Shown one piece after another: positions 61,616 through 64,000 of a stretch of DNA of 64,000 bases. The notes under the pieces are model-generated. The model saw only the letters and a list, made by a program, of their open reading frames with translations. It ran no database searches and was not told the DNA's origin. The stretch is taken from the NCBI GenBank assembly GCA_945643635.1, contig CALZFC010000164.1, positions 167,501 to 231,500 on the forward strand, in the 5' to 3' direction. The first letter of the stretch is position 1; each line of letters begins with the position of its first letter. The position numbers and the translations under genes were made by a program. The stretch comes from Allodiplogaster sudhausi. Lineage: Eukaryota > Nematoda > Chromadorea > Rhabditida > Diplogasteridae.

Positions 61616-63041
61616 TTCTCATTCTTTCCTAACATTTGTCCTCGGTTCATTTATCTCAAGAATAGTTCTTGTATTGTGTCAGACATCCCGGCACGGAGAC
61701 CACAGTGATCAACACGGGTTCCTACAACTACCTCGGCTTCGCTGAGCCCTCCGGCCCGTGCGCAGAGCAAGCGGCAGCTGCGATTGCCCGCGAAGGCCTC
61801 GCTTCCGGCATTCCACTCCATTCTGGAGGTAATTAGTCTGCAACTAAATAGCAGGGTAATTAAAAGTATATCCATATGTCTCTAAATATTGCCATACGAA
61901 TATATTTTATCGGTCTGAGAAGATAAAAAATAATTTAAAAAATATATATATATGTCAGGCAAATGCGCAACGCAGCACCGCCTGGAGCGCCTGGTGGCCG
62001 AGTTCCTGGGGACGGAAGATGCCCTCTGCTTCGCCATGGGATTCGCCACGAATGCCATGAACTGCCCTGCGCTCGCTGATGAGGTCATTTTATCATTTTT
62101 CATCCTGTTATTTTATTGATATTGTTTTAATTACTCTTTTTTTTAAATGCATTTTCCCTTGCCTAATGCCGTCCACTGCTCATGCTCAGACAAAAGTATG
62201 CTTCTCTATATAAGTATAAAAAATGAGAATCTAGCTCGTAACTACCCAATTAGAATCGTATGCAGAGTGAATAAATTTTAAAATCATTTTAAAAGGAGAT
62301 ATTTTCTTCTTTATTCTTTCCATTCTCTATGCTCTTTTTTTGCAATTTTTCATCACTTTAATCCCTTTTTTAAGTAATGAGGAACGTTGCAAAAAGAGTG
62401 GCAACTATGAATAAAAATAATTTTGCTATGGCTATAACTTAAAGATGACATGTTCCATTTCTCTGCAGCGATCCCTGATCATCTCTGACCAGCTGAACCA
62501 CGTCTCGCTCATCCTCGGAGCACGAATGTCCGATGCCACCATCAAGGTCTTCAAGCATAATGGTTATTTATTATTATTACATATCTACCGTCATTTCGCA
62601 CTTTAGTTTAGGAATTTGCATTTTTTTCATTCTTCTTATCTACATATATGTAGTAAAAAGTATATGTTTAGAATTTAAAAAATATATATTTTTTTTAATA
62701 TTGGTTGAAACTTTCATTCTAGACATGAAGGACCTTGAGCGAGTGCTCCGCGATGCGGTTGTCCACGGGGACAGGAAGCGGAAGCAGCCATACAGCAAGA
62801 TCATTCTCGTCGTCGAAGGTCTGTCGGCTTCAAACATTTAGACATTATCATATATCTGCATCTCTCTCTCTCTCCCTCTGCTTTATCGCTCTCTCACTCT
62901 CTCACTTCTTTTCTTTTTTCCCTTTCTCTGCCTATCCCACTCTCTCTCTCTCTCTCTATCTTCTTCTCTCTTATTTTATCTTTCTCTCTTCTCTGCCTAC
63001 CATGCTGTCTGTCACTCTCTCTTTCTCTGCCTGCATCACTG

Positions 63042-63087
<46 letters not shown>

Positions 63088-63904
63088 ACCTTTCATTATC
63101 TAGATCCAACTTATGCCATCTTGCAGGCATCTTCTCGATGGAAGGTTCCATCTGCGACCTGGCAAGTATCATAGCGTTGAAGAAGAAGTACAAGGCATAT
63201 CTCTATCTGGACGAGGCGCACTCTATTGGTAATTTATTTTAAATAATTTATTTTGTCGATGTGAAATCGTCATATACATATGTATATACTCATTATGAAA
63301 TTCAAGAAAAAGAGAGAAAAATAAAAAAATTTCAGAAATAAAATGTTAATAAAATGTTAAGGAGCAATGGGCCGCACTGGCCGCGGCGTCGTCGAGTACT
63401 GGAAGACAGATCCACGTGACATCGATATCCTCATGGGCACGTTCACCAAGAGCTTCGGCTCATCCGGCGGATACTTGGCTGGCAATCGGGTTTGTTATTT
63501 ATATGTAGTTATCTAATTAACTATTTATTTAATTATGTATTTATTTGTTTATGTATATAGGCATGTATTTATTTATTTACTTATTTAATAATTAAACGGT
63601 ATACTTATGCATTTATATATCGTGTATGTTATAGGAAAACCCCTGAATCATCAATCACGGAGTTTGAACAAAGTAGATAAGATCAGCGTCTGATCTCGCA
63701 ACTATTGCAACTATTGTAGAAGAATCCATTTATAACGAAAAAATGAACTCAAACTAACCAAAGATTATTGATTGTAGAAGTTGATCTCTCACCTGCGCGC
63801 GCAATCGCCGACTTCTTTCTACTCTTCGCCGATGTCTCCGCCAATCGCGCAGCAGATCATCGCCAGCATGAGCATCATCATGGGCAAGGACGGCACCAAT
63901 GACG
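59296..63904 (+). CDS. SPTLC2: Serine palmitoyltransferase long chain base subunit 2 (SPTLC2/LCB2), 3' end outside window
   Basis: This PLP-dependent subunit of ER serine palmitoyltransferase condenses serine with palmitoyl-CoA, the first step of sphingolipid synthesis. Exons: 59296-59382, 60574-60627, 61005-61136, 61295-61449, 61683-61828, 61959-62083, 62469-62562, 62723-62818, 63127-63228, 63362-63489, 63778-63904, then out of the window. The visible 415 residues include a hydrophobic segment ([14 protein letters not shown]), [65 protein letters not shown] and the PLP lysine in [12 protein letters not shown] (K360). Exon 3 uses a TTGAG acceptor, and an in-frame stop lies just upstream of it. 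The CSTRxxxG-type stretch before HxxLE is replaced by [10 protein letters not shown]. The start codon is the first ATG after an acceptor-like site at 59271-59278. Introns are CT-rich. Confidence 0.95.
59400..59545. repeat. (CT)n tract in SPTLC2 intron 1
   Basis: CT and CTTT repeats starting just after the donor of exon 1. Confidence 0.9.
60065..60215. repeat. (GA)n tract in SPTLC2 intron 1
   Basis: The only long GA-on-plus tract inside SPTLC2. The other tracts in the gene are CT on plus. Confidence 0.88.
60838..61618. repeat. (CT)n tracts in SPTLC2 introns 2 and 4
   Basis: CT-rich tracts at about 60838-60985 and 61458-61618, in the 3' part of intron 2 and most of intron 4, close to the acceptors. 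Confidence 0.9.
62863..63083. repeat. (CT)n tract in SPTLC2 intron 8
   Basis: CT-rich tract of about 220 bp, shortly upstream of exon 9. Another begins at about 63965 and continues past the window edge. Confidence 0.9.
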
Positions 63905-64000
63905 GTCAGGCAACACTTTCTCGCTCGAGCTGTTTCACCTCGAACATGTTCTTGACCTGCCATTCGTTCTCTCTCTTTCTTTCTCTCTCTCTCGCTTTCT

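Noticed and set aside
1..64000. CRISPR arrays, bacterial operons or prophage
   Set aside because: All short repeats are microsatellites or minisatellites without unique spacers, and the genes are spliced metazoan genes.

Overview
This window looks like nuclear DNA of an animal, most likely an invertebrate. It is intron-rich, with many exons of 50-200 bp separated by short introns. The genes are metazoan ones: a Son-of-sevenless Ras exchange factor, eRF3, the thrombospondin-repeat glucosyltransferase B3GLCT, RAB5IF/OPTI, serine palmitoyltransferase subunit 2 and a THAP zinc-finger protein. Introns and intergenic DNA are loaded with long GA/CT microsatellites, which open many spurious Glu-Arg or Ser-Leu reading frames. 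I cannot name the species. The exon models below were built by hand from splice sites, reading phase and remembered family conservation.

Layout. Positions 24-229 (-) hold the first coding exon of an unidentified gene that leaves the window on the left. Positions 5227-32994 (-) hold a Sos homologue with 43 recognised exons; its extreme N-terminus was not found. Sos intron 32 (12450-23101) is 10.6 kb and contains two same-strand ORFs that look like first exons. After a spacer with a minisatellite and a MITE-like palindrome comes eRF3 (35519-41249, +, 17 exons). It converges with a roughly 1000-residue AT-hook/THAP protein with an acidic tail (41944-50755, -). Downstream in position, and on the same minus strand, are B3GLCT (51234-55761, 16 exons) and RAB5IF (56222-57413, 4 exons). 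SPTLC2 (59296 onward, +) is divergent from RAB5IF and runs off the right edge.

The genes do not form one pathway. Three act at the ER (SPTLC2 in sphingolipid synthesis, RAB5IF in multipass membrane-protein biogenesis, B3GLCT in glycosylation), one in translation termination, one in Ras/Rac signalling and one probably in the nucleus. Points of interest are the possible tail-only Sos transcripts, recurrent GC-AG introns and TTGAG acceptors, acceptor-like sites just upstream of most start codons (possible trans-splicing), the multi-THAP architecture, and the strand bias of the CT tracts.
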